Shown here in pieces: positions 27,519 to 36,482 of a DNA stretch of 64,000 nt (positions are counted from its first letter, which is position 1; every line of letters starts with the position of its first letter). A program made the position numbers and the translations under genes. The notes beneath the pieces are model-generated. The model made no database searches, was not told the origin of the DNA, and was given only the letters and a program-made list of their open reading frames with translations. The DNA is from Methylicorpusculum oleiharenae (lineage in GTDB: Bacteria; Pseudomonadota; Gammaproteobacteria; Methylococcales; Methylomonadaceae). The stretch covers positions 2,882,492 to 2,946,491 of the forward strand of contig NZ_WUTY02000001.1 of NCBI RefSeq assembly GCF_009828925.2. Reading direction: 5' to 3'.

Positions 27519-28586
27519 CTATTCGATCAATTTGCTTGTTGCTAACCGGGTAGATCTTGCTTTTGGCAGGTTTCCGTATCCAAGTCGGCCCATAAAAACG
27601 CGGCACGGGCCGTTAACTTGGCTGACCAGCTTATTCATCTCACCATTTATTTTTTTTGCTATTCGTATCCCGTTTTTATCCACTGTAAAAATTTTAGCCA
27701 CACTGGCATAACGAGAAAAAATAACGGGCGCCATCTCCGGTTGAAATTGTAATTTCAGGCGTGTTGCTTCTAACCAGAAGCGTTGCAAAGCACGGCCTCC
27801 GTCCAGATAGTCGTTTTCGGTTTGCAGCGGTTCTTTAGAAGCAATCACAAAATGCGCGGCGCAGAAAAGGCCTGGAATTAAGCTGAGTTCGATTCTGGGG
27901 AGCAGGGTGCCTGCCATAAAACGGTTTAAAAAATCAACGCGTTGCCAGCTTTTAATAGCCCATTTCATCAGCTTAAGCGCTAAAGGATCCAGTCCTACTG
28001 CCTGATCGGGGATGCGATCTTCGCTGAATTGAGCGTCCCATTCGATAATCCGTTTATGAACTTCGTAGCCTTCGGGGATTGATAAGTGAATTTGTGCGCT
28101 ACGAAATAATAAGCCTGCCATTTGTCTTTTTTTCTTACCCTCAAGCCAGATGACCCTGTAATTAGAGCCTACAGCCTGTTCCAAATGCTTTTTTTGGTCT
28201 TCAGTTAATTTTTGGCATGAAAAAGCCCGCCGTTGAGTAGTGCGCTCGGTTATAAACGGAAGTAAGTCGTGGGATGATAGATCAGGCGTTTCATTTAGTA
28301 CAACTTCAATCAAAAGGTTGGCTTCCGGCGATTCATGGTGGTAGGCAAACTCAGCCGTCATTCCTTCGCCCGATGCGGCGATGGCAATATTTTCTAAAAG
28401 AGCGCCAATGGCTAGCTGACTTGCGTGACCATCGAGATCATAAACACACCAGTCTCTGGTGTCATGCGTATGTATTTTAAAGTGCCTGCCATCGACAATT
28501 TCAAAGCGCCAAGGCTGAGTGTTGTCGCCGCTAGGGGCCCAGCGGGCCAAATCAAGAATGCGTTCTATAGGTGTATTCAGTGCCAT
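27519..28586 (-). CDS. Nitroreductase-family protein paired with a ThiF-like gene
   Basis: This 355-residue protein begins ILDLARWAPSGDNTQPWRF, the FMN-binding opening of nitroreductases (Ser/Asn/Gln-Pro-Trp). RTTQRRAF lies mid-protein and a long C-terminal half is unlike classical NfsB. It is longer than typical nitroreductases (about 200 residues). It follows the ThiF-like gene by 11 bases and is surely co-transcribed. In Mycobacterium a ThiF-like domain and a nitroreductase-like domain are fused in one protein (Rv1355c), so the pairing recurs in nature; its reaction is not established. Confidence 0.82.
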   Translation of the reverse strand: MALNTPIERILDLARWAPSGDNTQPWRFEIVDGRHFKIHTHDTRDWCVYDLDGHASQLAIGALLENIAIAASGEGMTAEFAYHHESPEANLLIEVVLNETPDLSSHDLLPFITERTTQRRAFSCQKLTEDQKKHLEQAVGSNYRVIWLEGKKKRQMAGLLFRSAQIHLSIPEGYEVHKRIIEWDAQFSEDRIPDQAVGLDPLALKLMKWAIKSWQRVDFLNRFMAGTLLPRIELSLIPGLFCAAHFVIASKEPLQTENDYLDGGRALQRFWLEATRLKLQFQPEMAPVIFSRYASVAKIFTVDKNGIRIAKKINGEMNKLVSQVNGPCRVFMGRLGYGNLPKARSTRLATSKLIE

Positions 28587-28597
28587 GGTATTGGCTC

Positions 28598-29482
28598 CTA
28601 TGGATTTAAGGGCGGTGTCAGTTTTTTTGACAGTTGGTGTTTGGCGATTTTGAGGCCGAGGCGCTGTAATAGGTTATTGTTGCCGCCTGGTCGCCAAGTA
28701 TGTACCAATTTATTCCGATATGCATCAAAGTGTATGCCGTGGGGAGCAGAAGGAATATTGCCACGATTCAATAAGATTTTCAGAGCATGGCTCCCAGCCA
28801 ATCCGGCGCATAGTTCACAGGCAATCGGTGTAGAAGGGCCTTTGTGATTGTTAAGGTCGACCCGGCTGGCATCCACTAAATAAGGCATTTGCAACATGGC
28901 TGGCGAAAGTCCCAGCAAAAATCTGAGTAGTTGTTCATCTTCAGGGTATCCCTCCAATTGAAAATAGTCTTCGAAGGTCATTTTTCCTGGCAGGAAATTT
29001 AATAACGCGCAGCCCATTCCTAATGGAGCTGCCGTGATTGCCGGAATACCCTTTTTTGCACAAGCGGCGAATACGGCGCGACGAATAGTCATCGCAAAAA
29101 AATCAAGTCCATCCACATAAAGATCGACATCGGTTAGGAATTCTTCTAAATTATCCAGGCTGACACCGTCTGAAAATAGGTTGATTTCTAGTTCAGGATT
29201 TATGTCCAGTGCAAGCTGGGCCATGACTACTGTTTTTGCTTGACCAATATGGCTCATAGAGGCGCCTGCTTGCCGGTTAAAATTGGCGAGTTCGAAACGG
29301 TCCATATCGGATATATTAAATTTTCCAATGCCCAGCCGGGTTAATGTAATTAAGTGGCTGCCGCCTACGCCACCTAACCCGGCAATGGCTATTTTTTTGT
29401 TGCAAAGAATATCAAGCTCGTTTTCCGTAACCCACCCAATGGTTCTTGAAAAAGCCTGTGCGTAACTAAAATTATTCGTCAT
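28598..29482 (-). CDS. ThiF/MoeB/E1-like adenylyltransferase
   Basis: This 294-residue protein has the nucleotide-binding loop GLGGVGG at 35-41. The E1 block SDMDRFELANFNRQ follows, with the conserved Asp and the Asn-x-x-Arg-Gln adenylation residues, then DGLDFFAMTIRRAVFAACAKKGIPAI. Only one CxxC (CELC) is visible rather than the two of zinc-binding MoeB/ThiF, and I see no catalytic cysteine in the usual place. No ubiquitin-like protein (ThiS/MoaD) is encoded nearby, so the adenylated substrate may be a peptide or small acid. It is divergent from acyltransferase copy 2. Confidence 0.88.
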   Translation of the reverse strand: MTNNFSYAQAFSRTIGWVTENELDILCNKKIAIAGLGGVGGSHLITLTRLGIGKFNISDMDRFELANFNRQAGASMSHIGQAKTVVMAQLALDINPELEINLFSDGVSLDNLEEFLTDVDLYVDGLDFFAMTIRRAVFAACAKKGIPAITAAPLGMGCALLNFLPGKMTFEDYFQLEGYPEDEQLLRFLLGLSPAMLQMPYLVDASRVDLNNHKGPSTPIACELCAGLAGSHALKILLNRGNIPSAPHGIHFDAYRNKLVHTWRPGGNNNLLQRLGLKIAKHQLSKKLTPPLNP

Positions 29483-29800
29483 GGCTGGAGTCCTTTTTTA
29501 TAATAGTTCATTTAAGGATAAACAAGGCGCAGGATTAATCAAGGATGTTTGTCCTATCTTGCTGATAGTTGAAATATGAGTGTCTTAATCTGAATATTAA
29601 GATAATACCTGGATGCTTGTGATTATTTCTATTCAGGCACCGTTAAGATCTTCTTAATTTTATTTGATTAGTATAAGTCTAGTTGTAAAAGAACCTGACA
29701 CTTGATGCTTTTTTAGTTCAGCTCGGGTCTAGCGGAGTTTCGGTCGATTTGTTTTAGAACTGAATTTGATTATTAGCAATTTCATAGGAGTCTGATCGTT
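29483..29800. other. Divergent intergenic region, ThiF-like / acyltransferase
   Basis: About 320 AT-rich bases must hold promoters for both the ThiF-nitroreductase operon and the acyltransferase. I searched it for a GG-N10-GC sigma-54 box like the one upstream of the PEP-CTERM gene and found none. Confidence 0.5.
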
Positions 29801-30508
29801 ATGTTTGATGAATTTTTTGAGGTTTTTCTGGCTGACACTGAGCATGCCAGAAAAATCCATTTTAATATTAGATATCAAGTTTACTGTGAGGAGATGGGGT
29901 TTGAAGATAAGCAAAACTGTCCAGAGCCCTATGAAAAAGACAAATGGGATTCCAATGCAGTACATTTTATATTAAGGCATCGTCAATCGGGTGCTTGGGT
30001 AGGGGCTATGAGGTTGATATTTCATCAAAACGGGCGCCTTCCCATTTTAGAACATTGCAAAATTCATAAACAGGCCAATCGGGATGAGCTTGCTCGGTCA
30101 GTTGAATTATCAAGGCTTTGTGTATTAAAAGAGGTTCGACGGCGTTGTACCGATGGTATTCCTCCAACTGGTCTTGCTGAACAGGATTCAAAGGCCGTTT
30201 CTTACCTGTTTAACCAGAGGCGGTTGCAAAATAGTCTCATTTGGGGGTTGTACCGTGCGGCTTCAATTTATTGTAAAAAAAGGCAGATTAAGACGTGGTA
30301 TTTCCTGACTACAATGGCTTTGGCCAAGATAGTCAACAGGGAAAATTTTAAATTTAAGTTGATAGGCGATTGCTGTCGCCTCAACGGAGATAGATTTCCA
30401 TTTTCAATAAATCTGGATGAGGTGTTAGCTAATCCATTATGGAGCAATGACTATGCTGCCGGTTATAAACTTTATTCTGAGCTAGATAGTGTAGCCTTGG
30501 CTGCCTAA
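29801..30508 (+). CDS. PEP-CTERM/exosortase-associated acyltransferase (copy 2)
   Basis: This 235-residue protein is a paralogue of the one at 13996-14748. It shares FNIRYQVYCEEMGFEDKQNCP, with the same Arg-Tyr-x-Val-Tyr-Cys core and following cysteine, then GAMRLIFH and VELSRLCVL. It is diverged enough that the two probably differ in substrate. LuxI-like enzymes join acyl chains to small amines, and this family is named for its association with exosortase systems, its product being unknown. It is divergent from the ThiF/nitroreductase pair and followed by a strong hairpin. Confidence 0.85.
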   Translation: MFDEFFEVFLADTEHARKIHFNIRYQVYCEEMGFEDKQNCPEPYEKDKWDSNAVHFILRHRQSGAWVGAMRLIFHQNGRLPILEHCKIHKQANRDELARSVELSRLCVLKEVRRRCTDGIPPTGLAEQDSKAVSYLFNQRRLQNSLIWGLYRAASIYCKKRQIKTWYFLTTMALAKIVNRENFKFKLIGDCCRLNGDRFPFSINLDEVLANPLWSNDYAAGYKLYSELDSVALAA

Positions 30509-30509
30509 G

Positions 30510-30539
30510 TTTTTCGGTATAAAGCGTTTATACCGAAAA
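30510..30539. terminator. Hairpin after acyltransferase copy 2
   Basis: TTTTCGGTATAAA and TTTATACCGAAAA form a perfect 13-base-pair stem around GCG, beginning two bases after the stop codon. The A/T-rich outer ends would give a T-run in either direction. Confidence 0.75.
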
Positions 30540-30870
30540 GCGTGTGGGGGCAAAAAACAGTTGGTTGTAAAAAACGTTCGAGGTAAGCACTTCGGCTAAG
30601 TTTAGGACATGATTATTAAACTATGAGCTACTTGACCGGCGGACTTAAGGTGAACCAAGCACCTTTTATTAACCTGAAAAAGAAGCGTGGCTGATTATTG
30701 GTCGCATCGAATCCCTCCACAAATAAGGTGAGGCCCTTCCTGTATTGGGTGTGAGTGATTTAAGGTAAGAGTCAAAATAGAATAGTTTCCCCGAAAACAA
30801 CCTGATAGCTATTGTCAATCCTGGTTGATCTCGCTAGTATGCCTATGTAGTTATTTCATGGGATTTCAAA

Positions 30871-31347
30871 ATGGCACTCGGCCAAGAAGATCTGATACAA
30901 ATTCAACAACTGATCGAAAAAACTCTGGCGTCTCGTCCGGAAGCGGTTAACGCCAACGTGCGTTATGAGTTGGATATTCGGGAACGTATCGTGCGCGTCG
31001 AAGAAGAACTTAAGCATCAGCGACAGCTGATGTTGCAAGGATTTGAAAATAGCAATAAACGTTTTGAAGAAGTTAACAGGCATTTTGATGAGGCGCGCTC
31101 TGATGTGAACAAGCGTTTTGAAGAGATGCGTGCTGATATGAATAAGCGCTTTGAGCAAGTGGATAAACGTTTTGAACAATTAGATAAGCGCTTTGAGCAA
31201 GTGGATAAACGTTTTGAGCAGGTCGATAAACGCTTTGAGCAAATTGAAAAACACCTGACGATAATTACACAGCGTATGGACAGGTTCATGTTCTGGTCGT
31301 TGGGTTTGACCGTTTCAGCCGTTATCGCTATCGTTAAACTGACTTGA
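30871..31347 (+). CDS. Coiled-coil protein with C-terminal membrane anchor, copy 1
   Basis: This 158-residue protein has a conserved head (ALGQEDLIQIQQLIEKTL, then RYELDIRERIVRVEEELKHQ) and a long coiled coil ending in five tandem KRFEQVD-type heptads. A C-terminal transmembrane helix (FMFWSLGLTVSAVIAIVKL) follows, so it looks tail-anchored with the coil in the cytoplasm. I do not recognise a named family; the layout recalls small DUF1640-like coiled-coil proteins. It is the first of three tandem copies and has its own leader. Confidence 0.75.
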   Translation: MALGQEDLIQIQQLIEKTLASRPEAVNANVRYELDIRERIVRVEEELKHQRQLMLQGFENSNKRFEEVNRHFDEARSDVNKRFEEMRADMNKRFEQVDKRFEQLDKRFEQVDKRFEQVDKRFEQIEKHLTIITQRMDRFMFWSLGLTVSAVIAIVKLT

Positions 31348-31449
31348 TACGCAGTTGTTGGGTGTTTAGTTCATTTCCAGTAAGAAGCTATTGTCAATCC
31401 AGGTTGATCTGGCTAGTATGCCGATGTAGTTATTTCAAGAGGTTTCAAA

Positions 31450-31905
31450 ATGGCACTGGGCCAAGAAGACCTGATACAAATTCAACAGCTGATCGACAAA
31501 ACTCTGGCTGCGCGCCCGGAAGTGGTTAATGCCAATGTCCGTTATGAGTTGGATATTCGAGAACGTATCGTGCGCGTCGAAGAAGAACTTTAGCATCAGC
31601 GACAGCTGATGTTGCAAGGATTTGAAAATAGCAATAAACGTTTTGAAGAAGTTAACAGGCATTTTGATGAGGCGCGCTCTGATGTGAACAAGCGTTTTGA
31701 AGAAATGCGTGCTGACATGAATAAGCGCTTTGAACAGGTGGATAAACGCTTTGAACAAGTAGATAAGCGTTTTGAGCAGGTCGATAAACGCTTTGAGCAA
31801 ATTGAAAAACACCTGACGATAATTACCCAGCGTATGGACAGGTTTATGTTCTGGTCGTTGGGTTTGACCGTTTCAGCCGTTATCGCTATCGTTAAACTGA
31901 CTTGA
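31450..31905 (+). pseudogene. Coiled-coil membrane protein, copy 2, with nonsense codon
   Basis: Collinear with copies 1 and 3, but the Lys codon AAG of 'EEELKHQ' is TAG at about 31591, stopping translation near residue 47. Everything after it is intact through the membrane helix and in frame, with four KRFEQ heptads. Reinitiation at the ATG at 31609 could give a 98-residue coil plus anchor lacking the head. The single base change in an otherwise clean frame suggests a recent loss or a deliberately shortened form. Confidence 0.8.
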
Positions 31906-32007
31906 TACGCAGTTGTTGGGTGTTTAGTTCAGTTCCAGTAAGAAGCTATTGTCAATCCAGGTTGATATCGCTAGTATGCCTATGTAGTTATTTCAAGAGG
32001 TTTCAAA

Positions 32008-32451
32008 ATGGCACTGGGCCAAGAAGATCTGATACAAATTCAACAACTGATCGATAAGACGCTGGCGTCTCGTCCGGAAGTGGTTAATGCTAATGTCCGT
32101 TACGAGTTGGATATTCAAGAACGTATCGTGCGCGTCGAAGAAGAACTCAAGCACCAGCGAGAACTGATGTTGCAAGGTTTTGAAAATAGCAATAAACGAT
32201 TTGAAGAAATGCGTGTTGACATGGATAAGCGCTTTGAACAATTGGAAAAGCGTTTTGAGCAGGTCGATAAACGCTTTGAGCAAGTGGATAAACGTTTTGA
32301 GCAGGTGGATAAGCGCTTTGAGCAAGCTGATAAGCATTTTGAACAAATTGAAAAACACCTGACCATAATTACCCAGCGTATGGACAGGTTCGTGTTCTGG
32401 TCGCTAGGTTTGACCGTTTCAGCCGCTATCGCTATCGTTAAACTGACTTGA
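32008..32451 (+). CDS. Coiled-coil protein with C-terminal membrane anchor, copy 3
   Basis: This 147-residue protein has the same head and the same terminal helix as copy 1. It lacks the 'EVNRHFDEARSDVN' segment present in copies 1 and 2 and has six KRFEQ-type heptads, one with DKHFEQ. The difference in heptad number between copies fits slippage or unequal crossing-over in the 21-base DNA repeat. Function unknown. Confidence 0.75.
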   Translation: MALGQEDLIQIQQLIDKTLASRPEVVNANVRYELDIQERIVRVEEELKHQRELMLQGFENSNKRFEEMRVDMDKRFEQLEKRFEQVDKRFEQVDKRFEQVDKRFEQADKHFEQIEKHLTIITQRMDRFVFWSLGLTVSAAIAIVKLT

Positions 32452-32499
32452 GGTCTATTCCTGCGTACCCTTTGGACTTTTGATTATTTTTAGTTCCAG

Positions 32500-32533
32500 G
32501 AATGACATTTGTTCGTAGTTTCAAATGTCATCC
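32500..32533. terminator. Hairpin between copy 3 and the helicase gene
   Basis: ATGACATTTG (from 32502) pairs with CAAATGTCAT around a short loop in the gap between convergent genes. The T-run is poor, so it is a modest terminator call. Confidence 0.5.
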
Positions 32534-32565
32534 AATAGATTCCAAGCTTCAATCGTTTTTTAATA

Positions 32566-34314
32566 TCACTCTTGCGGACGTTTGCTCTTTTTGGACGTCG
32601 AGCTCATTCTTTTTTTGCTTTTGTCTTTACTGACTAACTCGCCCATTCTGGAAATATTAAGAGGCAGTCCTGCGACGCGTACTTTCTTTAAGTCATTAAA
32701 CAAGTCTTTGGGCATGCCGGCCGGCAGCTCAACAGTACTGTAATTCTCTTCAATTTTAATGCGCGCAATATGATCGCCGTCCAAGCCTGTTTCGTTAGCG
32801 ATTGCGCCGACGATATTGCCGGGTTTAACGCCATGGGTACGGCCGACTTCTATTCGATAGGTTTCCATTTCTACATCACTTTCCCCGCTGCGTCTCGGTT
32901 TGCGGTCGCTACGGTCACGCGCAGGTCTGTCGCTGTTGTCAAATTTTGAAGGGCGGCTTTCGCTGGGTTCTCTTGTGCTTTTTGGCGGATTTTTGATCAG
33001 TAAAGGTGTGTCGCCTTGGACAATTTTAGCCAATGCTGAAGCGATTTGGATGGCGGAAACATTATGTTCCGTTTGGTATTGTTCCATCAATTGAGTAAAG
33101 AAACTCAATTCTTCAGCCGCCAGCGTGTCAGTAATGCGTTGTTTGAACCGGCTGATTCTTTTATTGTTGATGACTTCTGTTGAAGGCAATCCCATTTCTT
33201 CCACTTTTTGTCGGGTCGCTTTTTCTATGTTGCTGAGCAAGCGTCTTTCGCGGGGCGAAACAAATAAAATGGCGTCACCAGTGCGGCCTGCGCGGCCTGT
33301 GCGGCCTATGCGATGGATATAGGCTTCGGTGTCATAAGGAATGTCGTAGTTGATAACGTGGCTGATACGTTCCACATCCAATCCGCGTGCAGCGACATCG
33401 GTAGCAACCAGGATATCAAGCTGACCGTTTTTAATGTGGGCGATGGTTCGTTCTCTTAAAGCCTGGGACATATCGCCGTTGATCGCAGAAGCCGAGTAAC
33501 CGCGGGCTTCCAGTTTTTCGGCAAGTTCGATCGTCGCAGTTTTGGTGCGAACGAAAATGATGATGCCGTCAAATGTCTCGGATTCAAGAATGCGCGTCAG
33601 GGCGTCCAGCTTATGAATACCGCTGACCAGCCAATAACGCTGGCGAATGGTTTCTGCAGTAGAGGTGCGAACTTTTACTGTAATTTCTTCGGGATTGTTA
33701 AGATGGGTTTGAGCGATTTTGCGGATAACCGCAGGCATGGTTGCCGAAAATAAAGCGATTTGACGCTTTTTAGGCGTTTGTTCCAGTACCCATTCAACAT
33801 CATCAATAAAGCCCATACGCAGCATTTCATCGGCTTCATCAAGAACCAGACAGGTTAGAGCATCCAGTTTTAGAGTGCCTTTGCGCATGTGATCCATGAC
33901 CCGGCCCGGCGTGCCAACGATGACGTGTGGTCCGCGTTTCAGCTGTTTCAGTTGCGTGGTGTAATCCTGGCCGCCGTAAATAGGCAGTACATGAAAGCCT
34001 TTTAAATAGGTTGCATAGCGTTGAAACGCTTCAGCAACCTGTATAGCCAGCTCTCGTGTAGGCGCCAATACCAAAACCTGGGGTTCGGTTTTCTTTAAAT
34101 CGATTTTTGACAGCAGCGGCAGTGCGAAGGCTGCTGTCTTGCCTGTTCCTGTTTGTGCTTGTCCCACCACGTCTCGACCTTCGAGTACATAGGGGATGAT
34201 TTGTGCTTGAATAGGGGAGGGAGATTCATAGCCAACATCATCCAGTGCTTTTAGCAGAGGTTCAATCAGTGCTAATTCACGGAAAGTGGGGAAAGTTGAA
34301 TCATCATTGGTCAT
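32566..34314 (-). CDS. deaD: DEAD-box ATP-dependent RNA helicase (DeaD/CsdA type)
   Basis: This 582-residue RNA helicase unwinds structured RNA and is typically involved in ribosome assembly and cold adaptation. Visible in order: a Q motif (SPIQAQIIP), AQTGTGKT, APTRELA, LDEADEML, FSATMP, and the second RecA domain ending HRIGRTGRAGR. A basic linker (SRPSKFDNSDRPARDRSD) and a C-terminal DbpA-like RNA-binding domain (IARIKIEENYSTVELPAG) follow. The frame is open to 34398, but AGG upstream of the ATG at 34314 and the family N-terminus decide the start. Its basic linker is typical of DeaD. Confidence 0.94.
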   Translation of the reverse strand: MTNDDSTFPTFRELALIEPLLKALDDVGYESPSPIQAQIIPYVLEGRDVVGQAQTGTGKTAAFALPLLSKIDLKKTEPQVLVLAPTRELAIQVAEAFQRYATYLKGFHVLPIYGGQDYTTQLKQLKRGPHVIVGTPGRVMDHMRKGTLKLDALTCLVLDEADEMLRMGFIDDVEWVLEQTPKKRQIALFSATMPAVIRKIAQTHLNNPEEITVKVRTSTAETIRQRYWLVSGIHKLDALTRILESETFDGIIIFVRTKTATIELAEKLEARGYSASAINGDMSQALRERTIAHIKNGQLDILVATDVAARGLDVERISHVINYDIPYDTEAYIHRIGRTGRAGRTGDAILFVSPRERRLLSNIEKATRQKVEEMGLPSTEVINNKRISRFKQRITDTLAAEELSFFTQLMEQYQTEHNVSAIQIASALAKIVQGDTPLLIKNPPKSTREPSESRPSKFDNSDRPARDRSDRKPRRSGESDVEMETYRIEVGRTHGVKPGNIVGAIANETGLDGDHIARIKIEENYSTVELPAGMPKDLFNDLKKVRVAGLPLNISRMGELVSKDKSKKRMSSTSKKSKRPQE

Positions 34315-34559
34315 GCATTTACCTGTAAAATTGGATTGGCGCAACTGCGCGAGGGTTTTATGGGGAAAGATTATACCGTAATACCCGTTTTGCTGCATGT
34401 AGAATCAGATTAGCAAGTCTGTTTTGTTTTGTAGAAGATTGGTTTTATTGAGAAAATGAAGTTTACCTATAATTTAATAAACGGACAGCCATTATGCTTG
34501 GGCTGCATGAATTATGTGTGGGGTATGCGTAAACGATGGTAAACCCTTTAAATAATAAA

Positions 34560-34660
34560 GCACTGTTCGTGTAAGGCGTCCCTGCCTGAACGACGGCAAC
34601 TCTTAATGCAAACAATGCTGTTGAAGGTGGATGCGCTGTCGCTATCCACCTTACTACTCT
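34560..34660. repeat. REP-like palindrome cluster
   Basis: The clearest part is AGGTGGATGCG...GCTATCCACCT (34624-34653), a member of the 'ggtggataagcg...cgcatccacc' extragenic palindrome type. It is preceded by TTAATGCAAACAATGCTGTTGAA, which resembles a stretch at about 45325-45347. Confidence 0.6.
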
Positions 34661-34735
34661 GCCATCCTGACTTTCACAGTAGGGGAGAAGGAACTGCCCG
34701 ACTCGCTGAATAGTTACAATAAGTTCACGATCGAG

Positions 34736-34764
34736 CTGAGTTTTAATAGTTTGCTTGTTATAAT
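34736..34764 (+). promoter_or_regulatory. Candidate sigma-70 promoter of dapA
   Basis: A perfect TATAAT lies at 34759-34764, 41 bases before the dapA ATG. The hexamer 17 bases upstream (CTGAGT) matches TTGACA poorly, so the -10 box is the main support. Confidence 0.45.
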
Positions 34765-34805
34765 GCCTGACCATTTTTTTGTTTTAATATCATCGAGAGA
34801 TTTGC

Positions 34806-35684
34806 ATGATTCAAGGTAGTATCGTTGCGTTGGTTACACCCATGGATGAGAGTGGCAGCATAGACCAGGTCAGCCTGAAAAAATTGGTTGAGTTTCACAT
34901 TGAGCAAGGAACGGATTCTATTGTTGCAGTAGGTACAACAGGTGAGTCTGCAACGCTTGATGAGGAAGAGCATTGTGAGGTAATTGCTGCGATCGTCGGT
35001 TACGCGGCGGGGCGCATACCTATCATTGCCGGAACCGGGGCCAATTCAACTTCTGAGGCGCTGGAATTGACGCGCCGTGCCAAAGCTGCAGGTGCCGATG
35101 CCTGTTTGCTGGTAACTCCTTATTACAACAAGCCAACGCAGGAAGGATTGTATCTGCATCATAAAGCGATTGCCGAAGCCGTCGATATTCCGCAAATTCT
35201 TTACAATGTGCCAGGTCGGACTGCCGTCGATATGTTACCTGAGACCATCGCGCGCCTGTCGGTAATCAAAAATATCGTGGGCGTCAAAGAGGCAACCGGC
35301 AAACTTGAGCGCTATACACAGATCAGAAATTTATGCGGTGATGATTTCGCGCTGTATTCAGGCGATGATGCAACCAGCTGCGAATTTTGCTTGTTGGGCG
35401 GTAACGGCACCATAACCGTCACAGGCAATGTGGCACCTCGACTGGTTCATGAAATGATCAATGCGGCAATGGACGGGGATCGTGAAACTGCCTTGGCTAT
35501 CGATGCCAAATTAACGGGTTTGCATAAACACCTGTTCATTCAATCCAATCCGATTCCGGTTAAATGGGCCTTGGCGGAACTGGGACTGATTAAAAAAGGC
35601 ATCCGTTTGCCGTTGACCTGGTTGACCGAAGAGTGTTACGAAACGGTTCGAGCCGCCATGTGTCAGGCTGAGGTTATCGAGTAG
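34806..35684 (+). CDS. dapA: 4-hydroxy-tetrahydrodipicolinate synthase
   Basis: This 292-residue TIM-barrel aldolase condenses pyruvate and aspartate semialdehyde in lysine/diaminopimelate synthesis. The Schiff-base lysine is K161 in [16 protein letters not shown] and YYNKPTQEG mark the active site, and [10 protein letters not shown] holds the catalytic-triad region. Length is the same as E. coli DapA. It is followed 3 bases later by bamC, an arrangement well known in gammaproteobacteria (dapA-nlpB). Confidence 0.98.
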   Translation: MIQGSIVALVTPMDESGSIDQVSLKKLVEFHIEQGTDSIVAVGTTGESATLDEEEHCEVIAAIVGYAAGRIPIIAGTGANSTSEALELTRRAKAAGADACLLVTPYYNKPTQEGLYLHHKAIAEAVDIPQILYNVPGRTAVDMLPETIARLSVIKNIVGVKEATGKLERYTQIRNLCGDDFALYSGDDATSCEFCLLGGNGTITVTGNVAPRLVHEMINAAMDGDRETALAIDAKLTGLHKHLFIQSNPIPVKWALAELGLIKKGIRLPLTWLTEECYETVRAAMCQAEVIE

Positions 35685-35687
35685 CCT

Positions 35688-36353
35688 ATGTACAGGTTTT
35701 TTGTAAAGTTTGTTTTACTCGCCATTATTCTGGGCACTGGAGCCGGTTGCAGCCGGATTAAGAGCTGGTTTCCTGATAAGGAAAAAGATTATCAGTTTAA
35801 AGCTGAAATACCGGATTTAATCGTTCCGGATGATCTCGTACATAACACGATCAGAAAATCTCCATCTGCCGCTGTAACTCAACCGGTTACCACAACCACA
35901 ACCACAGCCGCTGTCCAGGCTGAGTCTGCCGAGCCCGGAGATACTGAGGAAGCGAGTGAAACGGCCACGGTAGAACGCGTTGGGGGCACCGATGGAAACC
36001 GGTTGCGCTTGAGTGAAAACATGTCCAGGACCTGGCGGGTGGTTGGTAAGGCACTGAGCCGGAAGTCGGTTGAAATCGTCTCCCGCGATCGGGCAAATGG
36101 CATCTATATCGTTCAATTCGATCCTGACGAACTTAAAGTGACGGATGATTCCTTTTGGGATGAGATGCTGTTTATGTTTGGCGCCAGCGGGGGCGGCACT
36201 GAGCTTGAATACCGCGTTAAACTGATCGAATATGAAGGCTTCACAGAGATTTTTATTTTGGATGAGAAAGAAAAACCTTTATCCGAAGGAAAAGGTTTGG
36301 CGCTTTTGACACTTTTGCAAAAAGCAATCGAGCAGGACCTTAATGATGATTAG
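35688..36353 (+). CDS. bamC: Outer-membrane assembly lipoprotein BamC (NlpB)
   Basis: This 221-residue lipoprotein has signal peptide and lipobox GAGC near residue 20. An unstructured Thr-rich linker (PVTTTTTTAAVQAESAE) is followed by one helix-grip domain (LSENMSRTWRVVGKALSRKSVEIVSRDR). E. coli BamC is about 344 residues with two such domains; only one is visible here, as in several non-enteric gammaproteobacteria. It acts with BamABDE in inserting outer-membrane proteins. Co-transcribed with dapA. Confidence 0.88.
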   Translation: MYRFFVKFVLLAIILGTGAGCSRIKSWFPDKEKDYQFKAEIPDLIVPDDLVHNTIRKSPSAAVTQPVTTTTTTAAVQAESAEPGDTEEASETATVERVGGTDGNRLRLSENMSRTWRVVGKALSRKSVEIVSRDRANGIYIVQFDPDELKVTDDSFWDEMLFMFGASGGGTELEYRVKLIEYEGFTEIFILDEKEKPLSEGKGLALLTLLQKAIEQDLNDD

Positions 36354-36482
36354 TGCCGTAGGCCGGGTTTAGCGTTAGCTTACCCGGTTTCTAAACGGCC
36401 GTATCCCGTTATGGATCAGCTCATGCCTGTCTAAAACAGTGATTGTCCCCCACCGAATTTTAAATTCCCAATACCTATTACT

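Larger units (their letters stand above)
30807..32451 (+). repeat. Three tandem copies of a gene plus its leader
   Basis: Units start at about 30807, 31386 and 31944, each opening AGCTATTGTCAATCC and continuing through a near-identical 65-base leader and a coiled-coil gene (579 and 558 bases for the first two). Leader, N-terminal coding part and C-terminal part are almost identical between copies. The copies differ mainly in the number of 21-base heptad codon blocks. Confidence 0.9.

Noticed and set aside
31017-32366. Long antisense frames with repeated Cys-Ser-Lys-Arg-Leu across the coiled-coil genes
   Set aside because: They are mirror images of the heptad DNA repeats on the other strand, with no start signals; the sense frames have leaders and a clean membrane helix.
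30807-32451. CRISPR-like array because of regular short repeats
   Set aside because: The repeats are coding heptads in frame with no unique spacers and no cas genes.
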